Origin: Epiperipatus broadwayi
Lineage: Eukaryota; Onychophora; Udeonychophora; Euonychophora; Peripatidae
Direction: 5' to 3'
NCBI GenBank assembly: GCA_028023455.1
Contig: JAQFVV010000450.1
Location: 186,001 to 250,000, forward strand
Length of the DNA: 64,000 nucleotides
The position numbers and the translations under genes are program-made. The notes beneath the pieces were generated by a model. That model was not told the DNA's origin. It ran no database searches and saw only the letters and a list, made by a program, of their open reading frames with translations. Shown piece after piece: positions 34,631 through 47,285 of this stretch. Each line of letters opens with the position of its first letter. Position 1 is the first letter of the stretch.

Positions 34631-34775
34631 AAGAAGCATTTTATTTGTCTTGCATTGGTGGTCTAGAGGTCAGCGCGACTGCCTTGCACTTGCAGGCAGT
34701 TGCCCGGATTGCGGGTTCGCGTCCCGGCCAATGCTATGACACTTAAAAAAAAGAAAGAAAAGAAGCATTTTATTT
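34631..34775 (+). mobile_element. Young tRNA-headed SINE with 16 bp TSD
   Basis: The perfect 16-mer AAGAAGCATTTTATTT flanks the insert (34631-34646 and 34760-34775). Inside are a 7 bp acceptor-like stem (GCATTGG with CCAATGC), box A-like TGGTCTAGAGGTC, a long anticodon-arm stem CTGCCT/AGGCAG, box B-like GGGTTCGCGTCCC, and an AAAAAAAAGAAAGAA tail. It differs from the other three SINEs in the anticodon arm and acceptor, so it is a second subfamily. Perfect flanks and stem imply recent insertion. Confidence 0.9.
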
Positions 34776-36859
34776 ATTATTACCAAGCAGGTAATACTTT
34801 TTTTTTAAAATGATTCTATTTAAAACTTTTTTGAATAAATGGTTTTTATGTCTATTCTTAAAATAATAAAACATTTGTATAACAAAACATTTGTGCATGT
34901 TAAATATCTAAATCAAATTACATTATCAAGAATACCCTATTAAATTAACAGCTATTGTGATTTTTTTTTCTTCTAAAATCTTTAATTAGCATGGTAACAT
35001 TTTCTAATTTTGATTTGATAATTATTACAGTTTAAATGCTGCTAATTATTTCTAAAATAGAAAGAAGCTAAATATATAGTTGACAAGTGGATTTCTCATT
35101 TTTAATTATAATGCAAGTTAATGCTCTTGAATATAAATAATAAAGAACTATATCAAAATATTTAGGGTGTGTGTATTAAAATCAGTCAACACTTAGACAA
35201 TTCCAATATCAATAATAATCAACAATCTCAACCTGTTGTCATGGCAACCTCCTTTAAACAATGCTATTTTTATTATATGGTAAAGCATATTTTATAACTA
35301 ATAATTTAAACATTGATCTACTTTCAAGATATTTTTAATATGTAATATATATATAATTAAATTGCTGATAAAATTACATCTGACTTTTGTTCTGATTAAA
35401 AAACTATTTTAAAAGCAAAGTTTTCATATTAATTTTTCTGTAATTATATTAAACTGATATAAAATTGTTAAACAAAATTAATAAAAATTATTTATTTAAA
35501 TTAAATTCTAATACTTTTGCGATGTTTTTATTTTTTAAAAACTACTTCAGAATAATCTGCAAACCTCATATTAGGTAAGAATATATAGCTGAACATATAT
35601 ACTGAAGTTGCTTCATCAACTATCTCAGTATTGCTATTTCAGTTCCATATTATTAAAAAAAAATTTTTAAATATAAATTTGAATCTTATAAATATATATT
35701 TTGGTAGATAGTTTAACATGCCAGTTTATTAAAAAGTAAAATAATAATATAATAAACAAATAATGAAAGAACAAAACAAGTGCTATATTATTCAGTTACG
35801 AAGTAAGGGATGGTTGTTAAAATAATAAAGTATAATTTTTATGTCGACTACATATAGATAAACTGATCAAGAGAACTATGGGAGTATATATGTGCATGCA
35901 AGAATAAATTTAAACAAACATACAACACCCATCAACATAAAATGTGTTAATATTATTAATACATTAACCTTGGCAATAAAAAAATAAGTAAATAAAACTA
36001 AGTCATTCTGCTTTATTACTAATTATTTTAAAAGAAAAATATTAGTGTGTAAAATTTTATTTTGTTTATTATAATTAGTTTATTTAAAGAATGCTAGTTT
36101 GAGTGGGGCAATATTTAAAGATTTTCTTGAATAAAATAGACTGGTAATGACAATGCAGGAAATATGGAAAAGAAACAATCTAAGTCTATGAACAGATTGA
36201 TATAATTGTGAAAAAGTTGATCTACAAAAATTATAAGAAAACAAAAACTTTAATGTAGTTATTATTTTGGAACTTATGGATAAAAGGATGTGCTATGTAA
36301 AAGGAAAAAAAGATAAGTTTACTTCTGCTCTTAACCTGATTTGCATAAGTAAAGTGATGATTAGCGTTCTTGCTTTCCCCATTGTTACAAAAAATTGCTC
36401 GTTCATTTCAGAAGACTGTCATTCTGCTGTTTTAAAATGTTGTATTAACGTTATTGTAAGTGGTAATGACCTCTGCTTTTTTTTAAATAATTTTTCCCTT
36501 AATGCTTTTATTGAAATTTTATTTGAAAAAAATCTGAAGAGATCAGAATGTTATGGAGAGTCCACTTAGGTCTAAGAGATACTATATTGTTTGACACAGA
36601 AGAAAATGCTTTTTGGGCAATTACTTAATTCTGGTCAAGTTTTTACATAAAGATTTTGGTATAAACAAAATATGATTATGTGCCTGTTAATAAAATGTTT
36701 TTGATTATTTTTGCACATTAATTAATTAAGGAAATATACATGTAAACTTTTAATTTATTCATTTATCTTTTAAATATTAATACTTGTTAAGTGCAATGAA
36801 AGCACGTAATATTTATATGCGGTTATAACCTTAGTATATGCACCTTGTGCGCTTAATTT
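34776..36859. other. AT-rich spacer, nothing certain
   Basis: Includes a 100-codon plus-strand frame at 36267-36569 (starts MELMDKRMCYVKGKK, cysteine-rich middle). I cannot match it to any family. Its codons mirror the local A/T bias and there is no splice or promoter context, so I treat it as chance. Confidence 0.4.
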
Positions 36860-37287
36860 TATTAAAAGAGAGACCTTTACAAATCCTAATCGGCCACTCT
36901 TATCTTCAACCTACTTTTCTAATTATATAGGAAAATCTAAAGCATTTTGATTTGGAAGCGTGAAGCTAATAAATTCTTCACTGATTAAGTCCACTATTTC
37001 AGTTACACATTAACATTCACAAAATCTTTCAATTTACGAGTCAATATTGATATTTCTAAATTTAAGATCTGAATATTGACTGCTTGTAAATCGAAAGATT
37101 TTATGAACATTAATGTGTGACAGAAATAGTGGACTTAATCAGTGAAAAATTTATTACCTTCACACTCCCAAATCAAAGTGCTGTAGATTTGCCTATATAA
37201 TTAAAAAAAAAATAGGTTGAAGAGTGGCCACTTTTATCTTTATAAAGTTGAATCTTGCATTAAGATTTGTAGAGGTCTCTCTTATAA
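36860..37287. mobile_element. 428 bp palindromic foldback element
   Basis: Two arms of about 165 bp or more pair at roughly 90 percent around a centre near 37060. Both contain AGTCCACTATTTC, CACATTAA.GTTCA and GATTTGG. The right arm has a roughly 38 bp insertion near 37240, after which pairing resumes to an outer TAAGAGAGACCT end. No reading frame. The transcribed strand would fold into one long hairpin. Confidence 0.8.
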
Positions 37288-37496
37288 CATCCATTATCTT
37301 TTATTTTTAGAAATAAAAAATAATTTTGACAATATAATAAAAGAAAAGGACACAATCTATTACATCATTATACCCCCACAAGGTGTCAAAAACATTCCAA
37401 TATTGCAATTGTTATTAAAAATATCAGATTTTAAAGAGTAACTCTGTCTTCAATCATTCACATTAAAAAAAATAGTTCCTTTTTTGAGTGTTCACA

Positions 37497-37760
37497 CTAA
37501 TTTACTTAATGACATATGTGGTACATTGTTTGGTTTTTTAAGTCAGTTTTTAAATATTTAAAAATGTAAAATGTGAGTTTTTAGAATATTATTTGTTTAT
37601 AAAATGAAATTAAAGAGAAATGAAATACAACTTATTAAATTTTAGCATAAAATAAAGATTTTATACAGTAATGAAGGTTGAGCATTTTCAAAAACCTTCA
37701 TTAGATGGAACAAAAGAAAATGTAAAATTGTTATTTGGTTAATGATTAATGAAATAATTG
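37497..37760 (+). repeat. Dispersed repeat, inverted partner of 24.2-24.5 kb
   Basis: Aligns with the minus strand at 24465-24165 over about 260 bp with scattered substitutions. It sits directly between the foldback element and the TTAA element. Confidence 0.7.
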
Positions 37761-37804
37761 ATTAGCTTAAGTTTATGCTCCCTCTCTCCCATATTATAGT
37801 TCAT

Positions 37805-38637
37805 TTAACCCTTTCTTGGTGTTGTGTAGACTTAAATATTTAGCATTTTCTGGCACTTTTGTCTCACACATCAACGTAAAATGTGATAAAATGATTATTA
37901 CTTAGCAGCAAATAATAAATTTTAAATGTTCACATTTTGTTTTTTCTGTAAATATTAAAAGAATGAGATCACAATCAAAACAAAGACTTTACATGTCATC
38001 ATTTCTAGAAAGATTATTTTCAGTTTATAAAATCAACAAAATATTTCTTAATTCTTATTATTTTTAAGCATTGAAATGAATAATTATTTATTTCTCTTAT
38101 ATCTAATGAATTATGCTTTAAAAGTTTAAATTTTTTGAATATTTATTGCAAAATTGTGATATTTTCTTACTCGTAAATATAAAGTACATCAAAGCTAGTC
38201 TTTTAAATTGCTTCAGGCCATATTTATGTTAGCTGCTAATATAACATTATATTTTTGAAAATAAAGTATTTCAAGTCAAAATAAGTTATTAATAATTTAT
38301 ATTTCTTGATATCTAATAAATATAGTGTAAATTATTAAAAAAAAATCTAAAACCGTAATAAATTTGCAAATAAACACATTTTTGAGTCATTGGAACTACA
38401 ATGTCGTAAAACGCCAAACGCTTTACAGCATTGTCAACAGACAATGGCTGAACATGTCAGGGTGGGGCTTATGTCTATTGTTAGAGCAGAAAATTTTAAT
38501 TTCCCACCTTCTACACAATATTTTTTAGCAAAACTTTTATATAATAAATTATACCACTTTACACACATTTTAACATATAATACTTATGGAAATGGCCAAA
38601 ACACGCAAAACTGTGGAATACAACTATGAAAGGTTAA
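37805..38637 (+). mobile_element. TTAA-bounded non-autonomous element (subfamily B)
   Basis: Begins TTAACCCTTTC and ends GAAAGGTTAA, inverted termini starting at a TTAA target site. The 833 bp body matches 45481-46378 in reverse orientation at an estimated 85-90 percent. Shared blocks include CAAAACAAAGACTTTACA and TCAGTTTATAAAATCAAC. A 79-codon frame at 38390-38629 has no transposase motif. The CCCTTT-type terminus resembles piggyBac elements, but assignment to a superfamily is inference. Confidence 0.7.
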
Positions 38638-40650
38638 TTATGATTCTACTATGGAAGCAAATGATGAAATATTAGGATATACTAATCCAAATAATATACT
38701 TGTCATCAAATAATAACATTAGGAGCTTCACTATTGGATCAAAAAGAGGGCCTGAAGAAAATAAAACATTATACTTGGTAGAACTATTAAGCAATTTCAA
38801 ACTAAAGTTTCAAATGGTAATATAGGTTTATTATTATGAGGTTTTATTTCAAAGTATTGATGATGGAAAAGTTAAAGTATTCTATAAAAAACAATTATGT
38901 TTAATAGTTATTAACCTTTAATTTTTTAACAAAAAAATATTGATAGGAAAATGTTTTCAATGATTATCAATACACACATTTTAATATCTATACATCTGTC
39001 AAAACAAATAGTAAAAAATAAATATGCACATTCATAATTTTGTAATTTCATATTGTTTGTAGTCAATTAAAATAAGCATAAATAAATATACGCTTAGAAA
39101 TGTCAATTTTTGAATTACATTCCCAACAGACTATTGTGTGCAGCTGTGCAGATATTTTTACTTTATACAGATTGGTAAATATATATATATTCACCTCTGT
39201 AATTTATAAGAGATTTTGTGATTATTAATGTTAGCCTGAGATAACATTTCTGCTCAGGTTCATGATTGTATTATTTAACCAAACAATATAAATTTTAGAT
39301 GTTAACAAAGTGCACAGAATGTCAATAATTAGTATGCATGGTTAAAATAATGTAGCTATTGTTTTGCAAATATTTAAAGATTATTTTACATGTGTGTAAT
39401 CTATAGTTGGGATCATAGATTTATTTCTAGTTTATCTAAATTATTTGTAATGATACTTATTAATCCATTTATAGTCAATTTTATGATTTGTGAAAAAAAT
39501 GAGAGCGTAGAATATTGTATACACGAGGTACTTATGTATTAAGTTAATTAATGTTTCATTGTTAATTTAATTTTTGTATTATATATTATTCATATATATT
39601 CTGGAATAAAAATGTATATTATGAATTACCAGACTGGTCTTTGATCTCAATTTCATTTATACATTTTATTATTATTTTAAATCCAATGCTTATCTGTCAA
39701 TGACCATTGATGAGTTTATAACAATAGTTCATCATGTTTTCTGCACTATCATCAACATAACATATAACATTTGTCTCATAATTTACAAATACTAGTGTGT
39801 TGACTGTAAGGTTAATGTAACCACATAGGGAGATAATAAAATTAATAACTTTAATAAAATGCATTAATCTTTACTTTGTTCTTTCTATTTTTTTTTATTG
39901 CAGTCATAACTGGTATTACATAGATACTACAAATAAAATAATTAATATCTTAGTCATACATATTTTATGTTTACATTATGTGTGATATTTAAGATGGAAT
40001 AATATACAAATTATATATTTCTGACACAATATTATGAATATTGACAGTAACTCCATTAGTTCAATAACATTATTGAAATCAACTTAAAAAAAATTTTTTT
40101 TTAAGAACATAATTTTCTTTTCCAATTTTAGCATAACTCTAAAAATAGCATTGCCAAGGGTTACCAAAATGGCGACTATCGCATCACAACCAAATTTAAA
40201 ATCAAATAAAAACATTCATTAAATAAGTTAAATTATCAATCCCACATGACATAGAGATACCTCATAATAAAATAAATAAATCATTTATAACATAGCGATA
40301 ATTTTGGTGAATTGTATTCAGTTTAAAATACATACAGACAAACTTTTACCTCCACAAATATTAAATGTGCCTGTATTTTTTTATGTGCATAACTATGATA
40401 TAAAGCCGTTTTCCAGAAAGTAAGAATATATTTAAGAAAAGCCATAGAAATAACAAATAAGCATATAAAATATGAGAACTGTTAATTTAGAAATTTAAAT
40501 CTTATTGATTTTAGTAAAATTAGTAATAATTTATCATTCAGTGTAAAAATAAATACAAATAAATTTATATTTGTTGGGATACTAATTTTATTTGAAATAA
40601 TTCCTTTCTATATATTGTTTAATATGGCTGATTTTACTGCTTCTAATACA
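38638..40650. other. AT-rich spacer, nothing recognised
   Basis: No repeat partner or credible frame. 40140-40190 is locally less A/T-rich. Confidence 0.45.
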
Positions 40651-43600
40651 ACCTAAACGCCAATATCAACTGGATGAAAGCCATTGTCAAGCCGATCAAG
40701 TAAAATTTTTGTGTAAAAAGCACAAATGAGTGGGAAAAAGAAGATCAAATCCATATCACTTTTCCACCACGTGCTCAATCCTATATAAACAAGTGTCGAT
40801 AAAGTACAATGCCTCAAAAACTCCTTGGTTTCCCACTTCATCATTGCTTGCTAAATTCTACTTGCTCCAATATCTTGTCGATTTCTTTTGTTTACCTCCC
40901 CTTTGTCCTTCCTAGTCTACCAACTATTTCTTCTGACTTTCTGACAATTCACATGCTTCCAGTTCCCTCAACATGGACACTTGGCATCTAAAGAAATGAA
41001 TGCAAGACTCTTCCTCCTCTTCATAAAACTTCTGACCTATAATCTGGGCTTCAATTGTAACAGGGCTGGGATTAAACCCCGTTCAAAGGGATGTTGTGTT
41101 CACACACACATGTATAGGTATTAGTACTAACTATATACTGTTTAAAACGAGTATAAGGGTGAGGGTTGTGCTCATTTATATTAATGAAACATGTGTGTAT
41201 ATATTATTGTATAGGCAAGCGAAAGAAAGAAATTATTTAGAAAGCATATATTATATGTGTTATTTTAATGTCTAAATGCCATACTTTAATTTTGATAAAA
41301 AAAAAAAAAAATAAGCAAATGAAGAAAATTATGTTAATGGTAATAAAAATAAAAGAGAAACTAAACAGATTATTATCTGCGAGTGCTTTTAATAAAGTCA
41401 TTGTTCTAAGTTATTTTTGAAAGGTGTTCAACAAAATTTTTGCTTAGACAGAAGAGAAAAAGTGCTAAAAGTTTTTTTTTTGAAGAGAAGCCAGACCACG
41501 TATACCACATGCTAGGATACAAAAAAAAAAAAAAAATAGCTAATATCAGAAGACATTTTTAAATTTGGATTTTAAGTTTAAAATTGCTATACTGTTGTGT
41601 TCATGTTATAGATTTCTTGCATCAGAAGTTTTAAAGACTAGTTTGAACCAAAAAAAAAATATATTCGCTGGCTAGAGATGAATATGCTGGGATAAAGATT
41701 TAAACGTGCTGGGCTTTATACCCACCGGTCCTATGAAGTAGCTGAAACTTCTAAAAGATCAAACTATTGCCAGAACATGAAAAGCAACGACTGGCCATCT
41801 GTGTCTTTCCCTGCCTATATCCGAAATAATGATTGAACCAGTGGAGCTTTGAGAAACAAATTGTGACAAGATATCCACACTGAATCATTTCCATGGTCAG
41901 TGGTCTAAATAAATTCATTCTCATTATGAATCTGCATAAACTACCTTTCCCAGGGAACTCAAGTTAATGTTTTATTTTTCAAAATTTTCCAGTGACATTT
42001 ATAGAATTTAGTGCAATTTTATTTCAATCAGCTCTCCTGCCTTCAGAAAAATTACATGATATTTGAAATGATTAGACATTATTTTATTATTAATATTTTG
42101 TTTGTTTGTCTGTACAAATTTATGTATATATGCGAATATTTTATTAAATATCTGATCACATTGAAATAGTCTCTTTCCATTATTTCATATATGTTTTATT
42201 GAATATTTGAGCACATTTAGATATTCCTTTTTTGTAGTTCATTTCATGTATTATGATTTTGTTAAAAATATATGCATATGATAGTCATTTCATTAGTTAA
42301 GTAATTGGATTCTTACTGCCTTACTCATATATATATTTTCCATGGTCTCAGTACCTGCCCTGAGTGAGCTATCCAGCGACCAGGCATTTCTGAAGTATCA
42401 ATGATTACTTTTCTCATCCCTTCCAGCATAATTCCTATTAGCGCATAGGTTTGGCGCTTGGAGTCAGAATAGGTTGATGTCCATAAATATGCTGGATGGG
42501 AAATAATATTTGGGTCAGAGTTCTTAATAACAACAAAAGTTATATTCTTTAATATATTAAAGACATGATTCATAATCTAGCATTAGTTTAAAATAGTTCA
42601 GTAATTAATGAGAAAAGGTCAAATCCATTACAATGGCACATCATATTGGGTGCCAATTGTATAGGTTGAGTCACTTTCCCTATCTGCCATAGCAGGGCAC
42701 CACTAGGCTATTAGAACCTACAAAATTTATATAGTAGGCAGTTACATATGGGTAAGATTTAACTTTTTATTGACTGATAGCCCTAGCTACTAACTCATGG
42801 AGGAGCTGAGTTTGATAAGATAACATTCCAACTTATTTTTAGTCATATATTTCAAAGTATTATTAATAAAGATAAAATAATAAATTACTGCCAGTACTAG
42901 TAAAACAAACATTTATTATGCACATAATCAAAGTAAGACATATTCAAGGATTAGATTATTTAATCTTATTGAATAGATTTAAATCATATTTATCTTAATA
43001 TGCACAGATGGAAATTTTTATACCATTTAATATTTTATGTTAAGCACAGATAGACTACATAGAATACACACTTAAGAGGCTTTCAAATCATTTAACTTCG
43101 GCCTAAAAAAGTTCGCAGTTAAACCAACACTAGCTTCCTGATATACAGACATAACCAATGCAACAAGATGTTACCATAAAACCATGCTGACAAAATGTGC
43201 ATCTGTGGCACATTATTAAAAAAGTGATCTTCATCCAGTATAGGAATGTGCATTTCTCCAGCGAAGGAATCATATAAAAAATACCGAGAACACAAAATAC
43301 TCCAAATAAAGAGAAAACAGTTTTGCTGACTTATCCATAGAGTGTAAGGAATCAAATGGCATAGAAAGTATTTCTATCAGCAATAACAACAGGATGGTTA
43401 CACTTTTGGGCCATACATTCAGTTGGGTACTAGGCCCTGTATGCTAACACATTTCAGATTATAATGACATAACAACCATATATCCCTCCGCTAGCACAAA
43501 TTCAACTATGAAACAGATAGGCCAAAATTAACCCACTTAAACTAACATAATCTTATGAATCTATGCAGCCGTCTACACTTATTTTAAATGAGGAAGAGGA

Positions 43601-44339
43601 GAAGGAATAGTAGTAGTAGCAGTATCAGCAGCAAAAATATTAAAAGAAAATAGAATAAATAATTTAGCTTTCTGCTTAATCAGATAAGAGACCTTAAGGG
43701 TTAGGTATCCTTTAGGTTTAAGTATTTGAAAAGTTCTTATTTTAGATTCTTAGAGTTCATATTTCAATTAAGATAAACAAAAGTTTGTACTTTCTGTGGC
43801 TGTAGATTTCTTTGAAGTCCATCTTGGAAGTCCATGATGCATTGCACAATTCCAACCAAAGTCCATTTAATATTAATATTGTTTACCGGAAGGCCAGTCC
43901 ATTGTTTGCTACTTTTAGGAAATCATAATGTTAGAATTCACCTCAGCTGGTGCAAATACGGAAACTAATTTATTGTGTGACCCTTACATTTTTGAGGTCT
44001 GCAATACATGTAAATATGCTTAAATTACGTAATCACAAGAGGAATACAAATCCCAGAACAAAACCTCACTTCCATTTTATATCATTTTGAATTCCTTATT
44101 ATCAAATTCCAGGATCGATTTTGCATGACTTCACTGTTGATCTTATTGGTAATGATGATTTTCTTTGTGGAATGTTCATTCTCATCACTTAATGGGCAGT
44201 TCATTTTGGAGCGGAAACATCAGATTTTATTACTAGGAATTTTTTAAAATTGATCTCTTATCTGACTGACTGGTTAAATGCTCTCAAGGGCTCGTTTGCT
44301 TTACATTTATTACATTTTAACCCCACTCATCTTCTCATA
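40651..44339. other. Less AT-rich unassigned stretch
   Basis: Visibly richer in G+C than the surrounding 20 kb, especially at 40660-41110, 41660-41960, 42330-42800 and 43090-43560. Minus-strand frames at 40844-40653, 42573-42325 and 43355-43119 (63-82 codons) have more balanced amino acid use than other chance frames, but I recognise no domain. These could be decayed transposon genes, untranslated exons or regulatory DNA. Confidence 0.35.
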
Positions 44340-44822
44340 AATTTAATTTTTTTAATTTTTTTCGTTTTTTTTTTTTTCTTTTTTTTAGAAAAAAAAAAAA
44401 ATAACCCAAAAAAAAAAATTTTTTTTATTTTTTTTTAATTTTTTCTTCCAAAAAAAAACAATAATGAGGGAAAAACAAAAAAACCAAAAAAAAAAAAAAA
44501 AAAATTTTATTTTAATATTTTTAAATATTTTAATAAAATATTTTTTAAAAAAAAAAAATTATTAAAAATAAAAAAAAAATTTAATAAAAATAAAAAATTT
44601 TTAAAATTAATATTAAAAAAAATTTTTTTTTTTAAAAAAAATTTTTTTTTTAAATTAAAATTTTTTTTTTTATATTTTTTTTTTTTAAAAAAAAAAAAAT
44701 ATTTTTTTTAAAATTTTCTCTCCTCACCCTAAAAAAAAATAATTAAATATTTTTTATAAGTTGAAATTTTAATTTAAATTAAAATTTTTTTTTTGTGGTG
44801 CAATAAAAAATTTTTTTTTTCT
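44340..44822. repeat. Block of alternating A-runs and T-runs
   Basis: Almost 480 bases built only from A-runs and T-runs with rare other bases. The two homopolymers alternate in both directions. Such a pattern may be poor consensus sequence or extreme low-complexity DNA. A frame at 44250-44438 running into it is meaningless. Confidence 0.8.
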
Positions 44823-45480
44823 ACCCCAAAAAACGGTTTAGGGTTTAGAACAATCATTTCCATTCTACTAAGATTTAAACATAATTTTGAATAGAAACTA
44901 ATTAACATTTTTATTATTTTCCATTACATTACTTTTAAAAAAATACTAATCTTTTATCTTTATATTTTTACTTTAACTTACTTTTAAATAATTATTTAAT
45001 AGTTACCATCTGTGCAATTATATATATATTGGTTTAAATAACTTTATTAATTTTCTTTTTTAAATTTCTATTTGAATGATTTAATTTATCAATATTTCTT
45101 TTATTATTTGACAATGATGTAACAGCGTAAATGCATACTGTTACAATATATATATATATATTCCTACATTTCAAAAATTAAATTAATTAAATTTTCTTCA
45201 AACCAATCATTAGCTGAATATTTTATATATATCAAAATAAAAATATTATACAAAAGTACACACTGTGTTTTTTCTTTCCTCTTTCCCAAATATAATGTTC
45301 AAACTTTTAAAGTTTTTATTTTGCAAATTTGTAAACACATAGTGATGATTATTAAAACATGACCTAGATTACTGTTATCACTCTAATAGTTATGTGTAAT
45401 TTTGATTATATATAGGGCTATATGCAAGTACAATATCAAGTTAATATCAATAACCTGATGTATGATCATACCAAGATGAC
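44823..45480. other. AT-rich spacer, nothing recognised
   Basis: TA tracts near 45150. No gene. Confidence 0.45.
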
Positions 45481-46378
45481 TTAACCTAATTATCGATTGA
45501 CACAAATTATTTTGTCTTTTGACCAACTCGCCCCCTGGTGATTTTTTTCATAAGTATTATATGTTAAAATACGCATAAAATGATATATTTTATTATAATA
45601 ATTTTTTTGCCAAAAATTTTGCACTAAAAAGTGGGAAATTCAAAATCCCCACTCTTCCAATAGACATAAGCCTTGCTCCGACATGTTCAGCCATGGTCTA
45701 TTGCCATGACTGTAAAACGTTCGGCATTTTATGACATTGTAGTTTCCAATGATGTAAAAATGTGTTTATTTACAAATTTATTACAGTTTTAAAAGTTTTT
45801 TAAAAATAATTTAGCTTATATTTATTAGATATCAAGAAATATAAATTATTAATAACTTATTTTAACTTACAATACTTTATTTTCAAAAAATAACGTTAAA
45901 TTAGAACTAACTTAAATATGGCCTGAAGAAATTTACAAAACTAGCTTTGACGTAAACAATCTACTTTATGTTTACGAGTAAGAAAATATCAGAATTTTGC
46001 AATAAATATTCAAAAAATTTAAACTTTTAAAGCATAATTCGTTAAATGTAAGAGAAATAAATAATTATTCATTTGGATATTTAAAAATAATAAGAATTTT
46101 AAAAAATATTTTGTTGATTTTATAAACTGAAAATAATCTTTCTAGAAATGATGATGTGTAAAGTCTTTGTTTTGATTGCGATCTCATTTTTTTACTATTT
46201 ACAGAAACAAAATGTGAACATTTAAAATTTATTTCAGTAGTAAACAAAAATATCTATCGAATGAAGTCAAATTTATTTTCTAATAAGTAATAATGATTTT
46301 ATCATATATTGTATGATTTGTGAGACAAAGAAAAATATAAAAAAATCCTAAAATGTGAATGCATGTTTGAAAGGTTAA
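45481..46378 (-). mobile_element. TTAA-bounded non-autonomous element (subfamily B), inverted copy
   Basis: Starts TTAACCT and ends GAAAGGTTAA. The 898 bp are the reverse complement of the 37.8 kb element, with small indels. A minus-strand frame at 46247-46065 is part of the repeat and not a gene. Confidence 0.7.
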
Positions 46379-46604
46379 AGATGTTTCTAATATTAATAGT
46401 TTTGGTACTACATTCTTCATTAAACAATTTTTACAATGTCTCTGATCTTTTACAGATATGTATATTAAATTTTAATGGTGAAACAGTTGTTTTGATAATC
46501 ATATGATGTTAGGACATGCAAAGTATATTCGTTTATTAAATTTATTTTTTACTTTAATCTCTGATAGTGTTTTTATATTATTTGCAATCATAGAAGTTGT
46601 CTAT
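46379..46604. other. Short spacer
   Basis: Nothing recognised. Confidence 0.4.
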
Positions 46605-46937
46605 TATATATATCACCATCATTTTCAACCATCATTATTGATCCACTGAAGGATGGTCTCTCCAAATTCAATCTATCTTCTCTTATCTCTAGTCACTCTT
46701 CTCCACACCAGACTTCTTTATTCATCCATTTATCTTACATGTGATCTCTTTCTAGGACTTTTAGAATTTCTTGGAATCCAGTTTAAGATTTCAACTGTCC
46801 ACTTATTATCATCTCTTCTAGCAATATGCACAACCCAAATCTACTTGTCCTTTAATTCCTTCAAGGATGTCACTAATACTGTTTGTTCTCTTATCCATAT
46901 ATTTTGTTTTCAGTTTATTCTTGTTACTCTTAAACAC
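46605..46937 (-). pseudogene. RTE-like LINE 3' end
   Basis: On the minus strand this is the same C-terminal tail as at 9.5 and 48.9 kb: an HIARRDDN-type motif, then W.PRN.K.PRKR, ending in the GTGGATCAATAATGATGG terminus near 46640. Frameshifts interrupt the coding strand. The 109-codon plus-strand frame here is its antisense shadow, as shown by the same antisense peptide at 49.2-48.8 kb. Confidence 0.75.
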
Positions 46938-47112
46938 ACACACATATATAATATACTATTTTATATATGTATAAATTGTTAAACATAAAGTGCATATAGT
47001 CAAACTAACTATTATAGGGTCAGAAGTAATTTTTCAATATTAGTCTTTACCACCTCAGAAGACCATTAATCAAACAATAATAATACTTTCAATTTAATGT
47101 TTGAATTTTAAG
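46938..47112. other. Short spacer
   Basis: Nothing recognised. Confidence 0.4.
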
Positions 47113-47285
47113 TTCATATTAAAATGAAAAACATATCAATTATAATAAGTGATATGATAATAGAAAAAAAACATGGAGAAATAAACAATAGATGGTAGCA
47201 ATAGAATTCACATTAAAATGAAAAACATCAATTATAATTAACTAATATAATGATAAAGAAGTATGGGGAAAAATAATATAGTTAA
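47113..47285. repeat. Diverged tandem duplication, 93 bp period
   Basis: TTCATATTAAAATGAAAAAC at 47114 recurs as TTCACATTAAAATGAAAAAC at 47207, with matching downstream words (CAATTATAAT, ATGATAA, ATGG.GAAA). Confidence 0.65.

Noticed and set aside
36267-36569. 100-codon plus-strand frame
   Set aside because: No recognisable domain, codon content follows local A/T bias, and no regulatory context. Kept only as a note.
41700-41760. Hammerhead-like words near CCGGTCCTATGAAG and GCTGAAAC
   Set aside because: The core box is broken and no stem I partner is visible.
44829-44850. Telomere-like GGTTTAGGGTTTAG
   Set aside because: Only two units next to a low-quality block, and not the usual animal repeat.
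46653-46982. 109-codon plus-strand frame
   Set aside because: Antisense reading of the LINE 3' end; the same antisense peptide appears opposite the LINE at 48.8-49.2 kb.
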